From contig JAHJKL010000033.1 in assembly GCA_018822365.1 (NCBI GenBank), positions 1 to 39,833 of the forward strand: DNA of 39,833 nt, given 5' to 3'. Source of the stretch: Candidatus Margulisiibacteriota bacterium (GTDB lineage Bacteria; Margulisbacteria; WOR-1; O2-12-FULL-45-9; XYB2-FULL-48-7). This document shows positions 7,803 through 16,268 of this stretch, one piece after another. The notes beneath the pieces were generated by a model, which saw nothing but the letters and a program-made list of their open reading frames with translations, did not search any database and was not told the origin of the DNA. Within the stretch, counting starts at the first letter, position 1; each line of letters opens with the position of its first letter. The position numbers and the translations under genes are program-made.

Positions 7803-8654
7803 ATGATCGATCTTTCCATTATTATCGTTAACTACAACGGCGAAAAGCTGTTAACCGACTGCCTCCGCTCAATTTATGGTTCGACCCATAAAACTTCGTT
7901 CGAAGTTATTCTGGTCGACAACCGTTCGACCGACAACTCGCTCCGCCTGGTCAAAGAACTCTTTCCCAAAGTCGAGATCATCAAGAACGAAGAGAATTTT
8001 GGCTTCTGCAAGGCAAACAACCGGGCGCTCCGGGTCTACCACGGCCGCTACGCCCTGCTGCTGAACAACGACACGATCGTCAAGGATAAAGCGCTCGACC
8101 GGATGGTCGAATTTATGGACGCCCATCCCGGGGCCGGCGCCTGCGGACCAAAGCTCCTCAACCCGGACGGGACGGTCCAGCATCAAGGGGGATTTTTTGC
8201 CCGCGAATTCTGGATCTCCCCGACACCGGTCACCGTCAACTATTTGATCGCCGCCTGCCTCCTGATCCGGCGGACGACCATTGACCAGGTCGGCCTGCTC
8301 GACGAGAACTTCTTTTTTTCCAACGACGACCTCGACTACACCCGCCGGATCGTCAAGGCGGGCTGGAAGATCTATTTTGTCCCGCAGGCGGAAGTGGTCC
8401 ACCTGGGAGGGTACACTATCAACCTTTTCCGCAAAGAGATCTTTGTCGAAGGCTTTCGCGGCGGGCTTTATTTTTGCAAAAAACATTATGGATTGATCGC
8501 CTACCAGTTTTACCGCTGGCTGGTCGTCTTTCTCCTTCTGCCGGTCATTTTGATCACCGCTCTGATTTATCCCTGGCTGAAGAACAAAGAAAAGCTCACC
8601 GCCTATCTTGAAATCCTGCGGATCTTTGTCAAAGGAGAACTTCGCCGTGTCTAA
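7803..8654 (+). CDS. GT2 family glycosyltransferase (rhamnosyltransferase-like)
   Basis: A 283-residue family 2 glycosyltransferase beginning with IIIVNYNGEK. The nucleotide-binding segment is VDNRSTDNS (38-46), LLNND (86-90) supplies the metal-binding acid, and NDDLDYTRRI near residue 180 corresponds to the catalytic-base region (D-x-D-x-x-x-R) of WbbL-like rhamnosyltransferases. A hydrophobic stretch near residues 236-258 probably anchors it to the membrane. It starts 6 nt after the preceding stop and ends 8 nt inside the next gene. The donor and acceptor sugars are not determinable here, but the setting points to core or O-polysaccharide extension. Confidence 0.85.
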   Translation: MIDLSIIIVNYNGEKLLTDCLRSIYGSTHKTSFEVILVDNRSTDNSLRLVKELFPKVEIIKNEENFGFCKANNRALRVYHGRYALLLNNDTIVKDKALDRMVEFMDAHPGAGACGPKLLNPDGTVQHQGGFFAREFWISPTPVTVNYLIAACLLIRRTTIDQVGLLDENFFFSNDDLDYTRRIVKAGWKIYFVPQAEVVHLGGYTINLFRKEIFVEGFRGGLYFCKKHYGLIAYQFYRWLVVFLLLPVILITALIYPWLKNKEKLTAYLEILRIFVKGELRRV

Positions 8655-9867
8655 AAAAGTCCTGCTGGTCAGCAACGGCCACGCCGAAGACCTGGCGGCG
8701 GCGGAGATCGGCGCCGCTCTAAAGCGGCTCGCGCCGCAAACGGAGATCGCCGCCCTCCCCCTGGTGGGGCTGGGCAAAGCGTACGAAAAAAAAGAGATCA
8801 AGACCCTTGGCTTAAAAAAGCTCCTGCCGAGCGGCGGCTTTGCCAAAGAAGGGCTCTTCCATTTCTTAAAAGACCTTGGGGCCGGCTGGCTTCCCCTCTT
8901 GCGCCGGCAGATTGCCATCTTGAAAACGCAAAAGCCGGATTTGGTCATCGCCGTCGGCGATGCCTGGGTCGTCGCCCTCTGCGGCCGCTACGTAAAAAAA
9001 CCGCTTCTTTTTGTCGACGGGCCAAAATCGGTGAAGATCACCGGCTACTGGCCGCTTGAAAAGTATCTGATGCGCCGCTATTGCTCCGGGATCGTCGTCC
9101 AGGACCAGGCGACCGCCGATCACCTGAAAAACGAAAAGTTCCCCGCCCATTATCTGGGGAGCTGGGTCATGGACTATGTCCCGCTGACCGGCGAGGATTT
9201 TGGGATCGAAAGCAAAAAAGTGATCGGGATCCTCCCCGGCACCAGGGAAGAAGCCTACGACAATCTCGGCTTGATCCTTAAAGTGATCGAAAAAATGGCG
9301 GCCCAGGCGGACAGAGAGGAAAAATTAGTCGGGCTGGCCGCCTCGACCCTTGACCGGCAAAGGCTGGCTAAAAAAATGACCGAGATCAACTGGCGGATGC
9401 ACGAACCACTGCCGGCCGATCTCAAACGAGGGATCACCGGAATGCTCGTCTCACCGCGCGGCACCCCGGTCTATCTGGCCGAAGGAAAATTCGGCGATGT
9501 TTGTCTCCGCTCCGACCTGATCATCGGCCTGGCCGGAATTGCCAATGAACAAGCGGTCGCCTTTGGCAAGCCAGCTGTCTGCTTCCCCGGAGGCGGCCCG
9601 CAAACCACGCTCCGCCGCTGGCAGGAGATCCAAAAGATCACCGGCAAGTCGATGGAAATTTTAAGCGGTGATGCCGCGGCTAAAGCAACCGCGATCTGGC
9701 GGATCTTGCGTAACCCGGCCAAAATGGCCGAGATGTCTCGGATCGGCAAAGAGAGCAAACCGCTTTGGGGAGGAACGGAACGGATTGTCAAACTGGCACT
9801 GGACATGCTTGATAACCGCGGCGTTCAGCCGCAGGTTGCCTCTCCCGCGACTAAACGTCGCGGTTAA
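8647..9867 (+). CDS. LpxB-related glycosyltransferase (second LpxB-like protein)
   Basis: A 406-residue GT-B protein of the lipid-A-disaccharide synthase-related type that I associate with cyanobacteria and plants. It has NGHAED near residue 10 in the first loop, LPGTREEAYDN in the donor domain, and a C-terminal GLAGIANEQAVAFGKP followed by GGGPQTT, which is characteristic of this branch. I chose the GTG at 8647 because AAAGGAG lies about 8-9 nt upstream. Earlier in-frame starts would overlap the preceding gene far more. The last ~17 residues (from about 9814) are encoded by a REP-like palindrome, so the C-terminus has been extended or replaced by a repeat. Its role is inferred as a glycolipid glycosyltransferase distinct from the LpxB-like protein at 1739. 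Confidence 0.82.
   Translation: MSKKVLLVSNGHAEDLAAAEIGAALKRLAPQTEIAALPLVGLGKAYEKKEIKTLGLKKLLPSGGFAKEGLFHFLKDLGAGWLPLLRRQIAILKTQKPDLVIAVGDAWVVALCGRYVKKPLLFVDGPKSVKITGYWPLEKYLMRRYCSGIVVQDQATADHLKNEKFPAHYLGSWVMDYVPLTGEDFGIESKKVIGILPGTREEAYDNLGLILKVIEKMAAQADREEKLVGLAASTLDRQRLAKKMTEINWRMHEPLPADLKRGITGMLVSPRGTPVYLAEGKFGDVCLRSDLIIGLAGIANEQAVAFGKPAVCFPGGGPQTTLRRWQEIQKITGKSMEILSGDAAAKATAIWRILRNPAKMAEMSRIGKESKPLWGGTERIVKLALDMLDNRGVQPQVASPATKRRG
9814..9865. repeat. REP-like double hairpin overlapping a gene end
   Basis: Outer arms AACCGCG (9814-9820) and CGCGGTT (9859-9865) enclose two small hairpins: GCGGC/GCCGC (18-22 and 28-32 of the 9800s, loop GTTCA) and CGCGAC/GTCGCG (9846-9851 and 9857-9862, loop TAAAC). 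It encodes the last residues of the LpxB-related protein (…PATKRRG-stop). A related palindrome, read in the same frame as PAAKRRG, lies inside the gene at 17675-19330, and a third relative forms the hairpin at 33286-33343. Confidence 0.7.
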
Positions 9868-9875
9868 TAAAACTT

Positions 9876-11363
9876 ATGACAAACAAATATAACTCCCGGA
9901 TCATCTGGTTCATCATTCTCTTTACCATATTTTTTACAGGTTTCAGGATGATGCAGCACTACACTTTTAACAATAACGCTTTAGACGACGGGTTCAATGA
10001 CAACCTGATCTGGAACACTATACACGGAAAGTTTATGTACAGCGACATCAAGGGATCAAGCACCCTGGGAGACCACCTTGAGCTTGCCACTCTTCTCTTT
10101 ATCCCTTTCTATTTGTTGGGGCTTGGCCCATTTATTTTATTTTTTGGCCAGACCCTGCTGATCGGGCTGGGAGCGCTCCCCATTTACTGGCAGGCGCGCG
10201 ACAGCCTGGGGGAGAGCCCTTTTGTCTGGCTGATGCCGCTCGCTTATCTGTTATATTTACCGACGGTCAACATCACTTTTCAGGGGTACTACCCGATCGC
10301 CCTCTGCATCACTCCGCTCCTCTTCGCGACCTACTATTTGCTCAGGGGGCGCTATCTCCCTTTCTTGCTCTGGCTGGGGCTGGCGATGCTCTGCCAGGAA
10401 AACATTTATCTGGTCGCCGCTTTTTTCGGGCTCTATATCCTCGGTTTTAAAAAAGAAAAACTGGCCGGAGGGTTGCTTTTTATCAGCGGGCTGGCCCTCT
10501 TTATCCTGGCGATCTCGGTCATCATCCCGCATTTTAATACCGGGGGCAGTTATGTTTATTATGAGCGTTATGCCTACCTTGGCAATTCCCTTCCGGCAAT
10601 GGTCATGACTATCGCTGCCCGGCCGCTTTATGTACTGGCACACGTCATTACCCCAGAAAAGATCTGGTTTATCGTCGGTTTATTTCTCCCGGTCGCCTTT
10701 CTCTCTTTCCGCCGCCCTGCCCTTTTGATCCCGGCCCTGCCGATCTTTGCCATTAATTTATTGAGCAGTTACCGGGACATGTACCAGCTGGGGACCCGTT
10801 ACCCGTCGGCGATCGTCCCTTTCGTCTTTATGACCGCCATCCTCGGACTGGCCACGGTCCAGCCCGGAGAAATAAGGAGAATGGGCCGGATCAAAACCAC
10901 CATGGTCCTCTTCATGGTCCTTTCAACCCTGTATTTCTTCGCTGGATTTTATTGGCGCTACACGGTGATCACCGAACCGGTCAAAGAGGGCCACCAGCTC
11001 CTCCGACAGGTCCCGGCCGACGCGGCCATTTCCGCTCTGGGGAATCTTTATCCTCATCTTTCCCACCGGGAAAAGATCTGGCTCTTCCCCAAGAACTGGG
11101 AGAAGTCGGATTATCTGATCCTCTGCAAGCTCGATCCGACCTGGCCGATAGAGGGGGATTATACGACCGCTCTGACCCAGCTGATCAAAAAGAAGAACTA
11201 CGGCAAACTGCTCGAATATATTTTTGTCGGTGAAACCCCGCTTACCGGGCCGCTCTCTAAAACAGACTACGCGCCGCTTTATGAAAAGATCAGGGCTGAC
11301 CGGCACTTCACGATGGTCACCGAAAAAGAGTCGTATATATTATTAAAGAGGACCCGAGAATGA
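9876..11363 (+). CDS. DUF2079-family polytopic membrane protein (GT-C-like)
   Basis: A 495-residue membrane protein with about ten transmembrane segments. After the first segment it has the loop NALDDGFNDNLIWNTIHG and then a GDHLELATLLFIPFY segment, which is the pattern of DUF2079 proteins (there usually D-x-G/Y-x-Q…, H-x-S/E-P-I). These are thought to be related to GT-C glycosyltransferases, but no activity has been assigned that I know of. A ~115-residue C-terminal domain follows the last membrane helix. It starts 8 nt after the LpxB-related gene and overlaps the next gene by 4 nt (ATGA), so it belongs to the same operon. A role in transferring sugars from lipid-linked donors outside the membrane is likely but inferred. 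Confidence 0.75.
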   Translation: MTNKYNSRIIWFIILFTIFFTGFRMMQHYTFNNNALDDGFNDNLIWNTIHGKFMYSDIKGSSTLGDHLELATLLFIPFYLLGLGPFILFFGQTLLIGLGALPIYWQARDSLGESPFVWLMPLAYLLYLPTVNITFQGYYPIALCITPLLFATYYLLRGRYLPFLLWLGLAMLCQENIYLVAAFFGLYILGFKKEKLAGGLLFISGLALFILAISVIIPHFNTGGSYVYYERYAYLGNSLPAMVMTIAARPLYVLAHVITPEKIWFIVGLFLPVAFLSFRRPALLIPALPIFAINLLSSYRDMYQLGTRYPSAIVPFVFMTAILGLATVQPGEIRRMGRIKTTMVLFMVLSTLYFFAGFYWRYTVITEPVKEGHQLLRQVPADAAISALGNLYPHLSHREKIWLFPKNWEKSDYLILCKLDPTWPIEGDYTTALTQLIKKKNYGKLLEYIFVGETPLTGPLSKTDYAPLYEKIRADRHFTMVTEKESYILLKRTRE

Positions 11364-12964
11364 CCAGGCAGTTCTCCGATGCTTACGCTCTGCTGACCCT
11401 GGCGGCCGCCATTTTACTCTTTCGGGGTGGCTGGCTGCTGCTCGCCGCTTTCATTATATTGATCGGCTCCGGTTATATTTCGCTAAAACTCCGCCGGGCT
11501 TCGCACCGCCTTCTGCTGCAGGTATTGACGATCGCCTCCCTGCTGTTGATCGCCGGAGTTTTACCGGTCCTCCTGGCGCTGACCGCCTATTTCGCTCCCA
11601 AGATCGTCGTCTATTTATATTATCGAACGACGATCAGCCTGCCTCGCGACATTAAAAAGATCGTCATCCAGCGGGCTGATGCTATTGGCGATACCGTACT
11701 GGCGACCGCGGCGATCGCTCCGGTCAAAAAGCTCTTCCCCGGAGCAAGGATCGATTTTCTCTGCCGCGACTTCACCAGCGAGCTGGTCGCCGCTCACCCG
11801 GCGCTGGACCAGGTCATCGTCCATCCCGGGAACAAAGAACAGCTGATCTCTCTTTTTAAAGAGCACCAGTACTCCCTGATCATCTCGCTCTGGGAAGACG
11901 AGCTCTTTCCCCTGGCCGCCTGGCGGGCCGGGATCCCTTATCGCTGCGGACCGCTGGAAAGCAAGAAATACGGCTGGCTCTACAATTGCGGCGTTTTTCG
12001 CCGGCTGAACTTCGCGACCCACCAGATCGAGCGGAACTTTGACATCATCAAAAGCCTTGGCGCCACCGGGCCGATCACGCTTGATCTTCACCTCTCCGAA
12101 GCAAACAAAGAAAAAGCGGCCAATCTATTTCCCCCTGGCGACTTTATAGTCGCTCTCTCTCCAGGGACCAGCGGGACCAACAAAGCCCTTTCAGCTAAAA
12201 CTTACGGCCGCTTTATTGATCTCGCCGCCGCGAAGTTCAGCTGTAAATTTATACTCCTGGGCGGAGAAGCGGAAAAAACGATCGCCGCCGAAATTGCGGC
12301 CGCTTGCGGAGAAAACATTTATGACCTGACCGGAAAAACAACCGTCGGCGAGAATGCCGCCCTGATCGCCCGCTGCCGCTTTCACGTCGGCTGTGATTCG
12401 GGGCCAACCCACCTGGCGGCCGGGGTCAAAACCCCCTGTCTGGTTATTTACACCAGCAAAGCGCAAAAGCCGCTGACCTGGGGCCCGTGGGGAATCCCTC
12501 ATCGGATCGTCAGGAAAGCGGTCGATTGTAATTTGATCTGCGCTACTCGCTCCTGCGAGGCAAACTACTGCGCCGACCAAATTAGCGCCGAAGAGCTTCT
12601 GGAAGAATTCTCCCGCCTGGTCGCCGGTGAAGGGGTTGCCGACCCGCTGGAGACCAAGCGTTATTGGGCGGCCAAATCGCTCAACATCCTGCTAACCACA
12701 AATGACGGGCCAACTATGGCGGCATTAACTGAAGAAGGTTTCAATGTTTTTCTCCCCTCCAACGTGAAGATCGACCGCCTGGTTGAGCAAGACATCAGCG
12801 TTATATATAATCCAAAAGGGAGGGTCGGGCCGATCTGGCGGTTGGCCGCTCTCCTGGCCGGGGCTTATCTTAATTTTGCGCCGGCTGTTATTGATAAAAG
12901 CGAGGGGCCAATCAGCAATTGGGCCGATCACTTTTTAAAGGCGACCAATGAGAAACACGTTTAA
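11360..12964 (+). CDS. GT9 (heptosyltransferase-like) with N-terminal membrane segments and C-terminal extra domain
   Basis: A 534-residue protein in three parts. Residues ~10-85 contain two or three hydrophobic segments. Residues ~95-430 form a GT9/ADP-heptose transferase domain starting with IVIQRADAIGDTV, with SPGTSGTNKALS as the donor-binding loop and GCDSGPTHLAAG as the conserved heptosyltransferase motif. Residues ~435-534 are an additional domain resembling a half of a GT-B Rossmann fold. The C-terminal domain shares a pattern with that of the next gene (P-x-x-x-G…LAA-x-L…PAV). Heptosyltransferases normally have ~320-370 residues, so both extensions are unusual. It overlaps its neighbours by 4 and 17 nt. 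Expected role: adding heptose or another sugar to the inner core at the cytoplasmic face. Confidence 0.83.
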   Translation: MTRQFSDAYALLTLAAAILLFRGGWLLLAAFIILIGSGYISLKLRRASHRLLLQVLTIASLLLIAGVLPVLLALTAYFAPKIVVYLYYRTTISLPRDIKKIVIQRADAIGDTVLATAAIAPVKKLFPGARIDFLCRDFTSELVAAHPALDQVIVHPGNKEQLISLFKEHQYSLIISLWEDELFPLAAWRAGIPYRCGPLESKKYGWLYNCGVFRRLNFATHQIERNFDIIKSLGATGPITLDLHLSEANKEKAANLFPPGDFIVALSPGTSGTNKALSAKTYGRFIDLAAAKFSCKFILLGGEAEKTIAAEIAAACGENIYDLTGKTTVGENAALIARCRFHVGCDSGPTHLAAGVKTPCLVIYTSKAQKPLTWGPWGIPHRIVRKAVDCNLICATRSCEANYCADQISAEELLEEFSRLVAGEGVADPLETKRYWAAKSLNILLTTNDGPTMAALTEEGFNVFLPSNVKIDRLVEQDISVIYNPKGRVGPIWRLAALLAGAYLNFAPAVIDKSEGPISNWADHFLKATNEKHV

Positions 12965-14453
12965 AAACATTTTAGTCATCAGGCCGGACGCGATCGGCGA
13001 TCAAACTTTGATCACCCCCGCCCTCTCGGCTTTGCGTCAGCGTTTTCCCGAAGCCAAAATTACTCTATTGACCAGGCGCTACAGCGCCGCGATCTTTGAG
13101 GATACTCCGCTTTTTGACGACCTGCTCTTTGACGAAGAGCTTTACGACAAGATCTTCAAGAAAGAACGGATCGCCTGGCGGACGATCGCCCGCTATAGCA
13201 AAGAGATCAGAAAGAGGAAATTTGACCTGGCAGTTTTTTTTACCGACCACTGGAGCTACTCCATGATCGCCCTCCTGGGAAAGGTCCCTTGCCGTTTGGG
13301 GGATAAAGCCCACCTGATAACCGCTCTGTTTAAAAACATCAAAGCGCTGCAAAGGTGGAAAGATATAACCCGCCATGAAACGGAACAAAACCTCCTTCTG
13401 CTTGAGCCGCTGGGGATCAAAGGGGAACCGGCCGAGATGACGATCCTCCCCACGACAGAAAATCTGGCCAGGATCAAACAGATCTTTGCGGAAAACGGGA
13501 TCGCGGATAGCGACCAGGTGATCGGGCTCCACCTGGGGACCGGGAGCGGCAACAAGCCGTGGGACCCGCTCGGCTGGCCCGAATTGGTCAAACTGATCAT
13601 GACCCGGCACCCGCGCGCTAAGATCGTCTTGAGCGGTGGGCCAAATGACCGGGAAAAAGCGGCCAGGGTAACTGGCGAAGTAAAAGGGGTGCTCGACCTG
13701 ACCGACCGACTCTCTCTCGGCGAACTGGTCGCCCTGATCGCCAGCTTTTCGGTTTATGTCGGGGTCGACACCGGACCTTTCCATCTGGCGGCGGCGCTGA
13801 AGCGGCCGATGGTCGCGATCTTCACTTCCAAGGCGGCCAAGCCGACCCGCTGGGGCCCCTGGAAGACCAAACATGTAGTCGTCAGAAAAAAGAGCAGCTG
13901 TCCTAAATATTGCGACGCCAGCCACTGCCCCGACACCCTCTGCCAGACCGAAATAAAACCGGGGGAGATCGCCGACGCGCTGGATAAATTGCTTAAAGGA
14001 GAAGGATTAAAGACCCATAGCGAAGCCTTTGCCGACTGGTGCAAAAAGACTTTTTGCGTCACCTACAGCTTTTTCAGCCGGGATGAAAAGCTGATCGCCA
14101 AGGCCGCCTCTTTCCTCGATCAGATGATCAATGACGGATACATGCTCTCCCTGGTCACCTCGCCTGATCATCCGCTGGCCAAAGAATTTAAAGGACGGCT
14201 AACCCTCTATACTTTCAATCGCCGGCCAGGTCTTTTTTCGCTCGGCCAACTGCTCAAGATCTTTGTTCTGGAAAACACCAATATAATCCACCCGCTCGAT
14301 AAGGCCGGACGCTGGATATTTTCGCTGGCAGCGATCTTATCTGCAAATAAGCTGCAGATTCCGGCGGTGCTGATCAAGGGGAAAGGGTGTTTCCGGTCGT
14401 CTGCCGAGGCTCGCTCTTATTACATTACCGCCTGTCGGAGCATTAAATACTAG
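12948..14453 (+). CDS. GT9 (heptosyltransferase-like) with C-terminal GT4-like half-domain
   Basis: A 501-residue protein. Residues ~5-345 are a GT9 domain: VIRPDAIGDQTLITPAL at the N-terminus, HLGTGSGNKPWDPLGW in the donor region, and GVDTGPFHLAAALKRP. A cysteine-rich stretch CPKYCDASHCPDTLC (about residues 322-336) follows the catalytic domain, in the same place as a similar Cys-rich segment in the preceding GT9. Residues ~360-501 resemble the N-terminal half of GT4 enzymes: repeated alpha/beta units and NIIHPLDKAGRWIFSLAA, like the IIH-x-H…KAG…LAA signature. It begins 17 nt inside the preceding gene and converges with the minus-strand GT9 (11-nt overlap at the 3' ends). Confidence 0.83.
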   Translation: MRNTFKNILVIRPDAIGDQTLITPALSALRQRFPEAKITLLTRRYSAAIFEDTPLFDDLLFDEELYDKIFKKERIAWRTIARYSKEIRKRKFDLAVFFTDHWSYSMIALLGKVPCRLGDKAHLITALFKNIKALQRWKDITRHETEQNLLLLEPLGIKGEPAEMTILPTTENLARIKQIFAENGIADSDQVIGLHLGTGSGNKPWDPLGWPELVKLIMTRHPRAKIVLSGGPNDREKAARVTGEVKGVLDLTDRLSLGELVALIASFSVYVGVDTGPFHLAAALKRPMVAIFTSKAAKPTRWGPWKTKHVVVRKKSSCPKYCDASHCPDTLCQTEIKPGEIADALDKLLKGEGLKTHSEAFADWCKKTFCVTYSFFSRDEKLIAKAASFLDQMINDGYMLSLVTSPDHPLAKEFKGRLTLYTFNRRPGLFSLGQLLKIFVLENTNIIHPLDKAGRWIFSLAAILSANKLQIPAVLIKGKGCFRSSAEARSYYITACRSIKY

Positions 14454-15444
14454 CCAGCTGCCGCTTCATTGCCTGAAACATCTCATCGACGGAAACGAGA
14501 TCCATGCAATTCGGTTTTTTTTCGCATTTCTTTTTGTAGCAGACCGCGCAATCGATCGGGGCGAGGAGTTTTTCCCCCAGCCCGTATAGTTCGATCTCGG
14601 CGGCGGAGGTCGGCCCAAAGAATATTACCAGCCGTTTTTTCAGGGCGACCCCAAAATGCATCGCCAGGCTGTCGCTTGAGACAAGCGCTTTGGTCTGATC
14701 AATGACCGCGGCAAATCCGCGCAATGAATGCGAACCGGCGCTCGGCATATCGGTTTCTTTAGCGATCAAGGCGTTCCGTTCCTGCTCCTGCTCCCCACCT
14801 AAGATCAGGGAAACCACCCCAAGCTCTTTCCGGAGCCTCATGACCAGATCGATCGTCCGCCCCACTCCCCAACTTTTAAGCGGCCATCGTTTTCCCGCGC
14901 CGGTATTGATCCCAACAACTGTTTCGCTTTTACCAATCCCTAATCCCCTGATCACCTTCTCCCCATATTCCCTCTCCTCCGGCTTCAGATTAAATACGTA
15001 AGGAGAGATCTCGATCCCGAGCAGAGCGGCCATGTGCTGTTGGTAGGTATTTTGGTTCCTTTTTTTCAGGACGTTCGCTTGCTCCAGCCCAAAGCGGGAG
15101 ATCATCGACATATCAAACCAGCCAGAGGTGGTATAGGTCTGCCTGCCATTCTTCAGGTAAGCGCCGACAACCTGTTCCACCTGCCTAGACGCAACGTATT
15201 CGCAAGCTTTTTTGTCGTCTTCCAAACCAATGATCAGTTTATAGTCGTTAAGCTCTCCCCGCTCTTCCCATATTGCCAAACGGCTGATCAGCTGGTTATT
15301 CAGGAGGATATCTTTGGCCGAGCCAGAGGTCAGCCAGTCAATAGTGGCCTGGCGATTAAACTTGTCGTGCAAACCTGGAAGGAGCGAAGTGGTGCGGAGA
15401 ACGTCCCCGATCGCCCCCAATTTAACAATCAGTATTTTTACCAT
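14443..15444 (-). CDS. GT9 family (heptosyltransferase-like) protein
   Basis: A 333-residue GT9 enzyme of normal family length, without the C-terminal extension of the two plus-strand GT9 proteins. It opens with ILIVKLGAIGDVLRTTSLLP, carries NTGAGKRWPLKSW in the donor-binding loop and SSDSLAMHFGVALKKR in the heptosyltransferase motif position, and ends with a Cys-rich CAVCYKKKCEKKPNC segment. It is cotranscribed with the GT2 gene upstream (7-nt overlap). Its 3' end overlaps that of the plus-strand GT9 by 11 nt. It probably adds heptose or a related sugar to an LPS-type core. Confidence 0.86.
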   Translation of the reverse strand: MVKILIVKLGAIGDVLRTTSLLPGLHDKFNRQATIDWLTSGSAKDILLNNQLISRLAIWEERGELNDYKLIIGLEDDKKACEYVASRQVEQVVGAYLKNGRQTYTTSGWFDMSMISRFGLEQANVLKKRNQNTYQQHMAALLGIEISPYVFNLKPEEREYGEKVIRGLGIGKSETVVGINTGAGKRWPLKSWGVGRTIDLVMRLRKELGVVSLILGGEQEQERNALIAKETDMPSAGSHSLRGFAAVIDQTKALVSSDSLAMHFGVALKKRLVIFFGPTSAAEIELYGLGEKLLAPIDCAVCYKKKCEKKPNCMDLVSVDEMFQAMKRQLASI

Positions 15445-16250
15445 GTGATGAATTTGTGCCCTCTTACCCAGCGCCTGAGAAGGGACCCCTGCTTTTTAAG
15501 CTCGAATTCGTTGAAGGAGCCGTCAAAGCGCCTCGCCTGCTTGTAATTTGGCAGGATCTCGACAAAACAATCGTCGGCTGTCTGAAGCTTATTGTAGCTG
15601 ACCGAAAAACCCGATTTTAAATGCTGTTCCTTTTTTTTCATCATCTGGCTGACAGAACGGTATGGATAATGCTTGTAAACCGGAAAATGCTTGTAGATCT
15701 GCCAGCCTATCCCGTGGGGCAAGGTATTGTTCCGCTGTCCCAGATCATAATAGATCCCCGGTTTGTTGCGGAACTGGCGGATCTCAAGATAGCCCGGGCA
15801 ATACCAGAGGAGACGCTCCTGGACCGATCTTATCGACTCAAGGTCCCTCTCCTTGTCCGAAGGATGAAGAAAAAAGTTCATCACGTACCAGTTGACCTTT
15901 TCGGCCCGCGCTTTTTCCGCTTCGTTTGCTACCCAATTCGGGTCGTCATGCCAGATCTCATCGCCATGAAGAAGAGTAAACCACCCTTCCACCGGATACC
16001 GCGCCTGCGCCCTTTCCAGCAAAAACTGGCGGGCCCCGTCTTCGAACTTCCGGTTGGGGAGACGGTCGATAATTTCTTTATCTTTAAGGAAGTACTTCAC
16101 GCAGTCATAGCTTCTGACGATCTCTTCGGTCCGGTCGTCGGAACCGTCCAGGACCAGGATCTTGTCAAAGTGCTTTTTATTGACCTCCATGACCTCTTCG
16201 ATCACGTCTTCTTCGTTCCTCGTCAACATTAATCCGATGTTCTGTGTCAT
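15438..16250 (-). CDS. GT2 family glycosyltransferase
   Basis: A 270-residue family 2-like glycosyltransferase. It starts with NIGLMLTRNEEDVI, the usual N-terminal strand and loop, followed by VLDGSDDRTEEIV, the nucleotide-binding DGS-x-D motif. A LHGDEIWHDDPNW segment near residue 95 supplies the DxD-like acidic cluster. The C-terminal half is less conserved, with many aromatic and basic residues. It is the first gene of a two-gene minus-strand unit with the GT9. Its ATG (16248-16250) is only 18 bp from the start of the divergent GT39-like gene, so both promoters are packed together and overlap coding sequence. Substrate unknown. Confidence 0.8.
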   Translation of the reverse strand: MTQNIGLMLTRNEEDVIEEVMEVNKKHFDKILVLDGSDDRTEEIVRSYDCVKYFLKDKEIIDRLPNRKFEDGARQFLLERAQARYPVEGWFTLLHGDEIWHDDPNWVANEAEKARAEKVNWYVMNFFLHPSDKERDLESIRSVQERLLWYCPGYLEIRQFRNKPGIYYDLGQRNNTLPHGIGWQIYKHFPVYKHYPYRSVSQMMKKKEQHLKSGFSVSYNKLQTADDCFVEILPNYKQARRFDGSFNEFELKKQGSLLRRWVRGHKFITW

Positions 16251-16256
16251 GTGTGT

Positions 16257-16262
16257 TATAAT
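16257..16262 (+). promoter_or_regulatory. -10 box giving a leaderless start
   Basis: A perfect TATAAT lies exactly 6 nt before the ATG at 16269, so transcription should start on or next to the A of the start codon. No Shine-Dalgarno sequence is present and no clear -35 box is visible. The same 6-nt spacing occurs at the genes starting at 23922, 25899 and 35305. Confidence 0.65.
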
Positions 16263-16268
16263 TTTAAC

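Noticed and set aside
7869-8948. 359-residue minus-strand ORF
   Set aside because: Lies opposite two clear plus-strand glycosyltransferase genes and has no recognisable domain.
13065-13925. 286-residue minus-strand ORF
   Set aside because: Shadow of the GT9 domain at 12948-14453, with Pro/Arg/Asp-rich composition typical of antisense frames.
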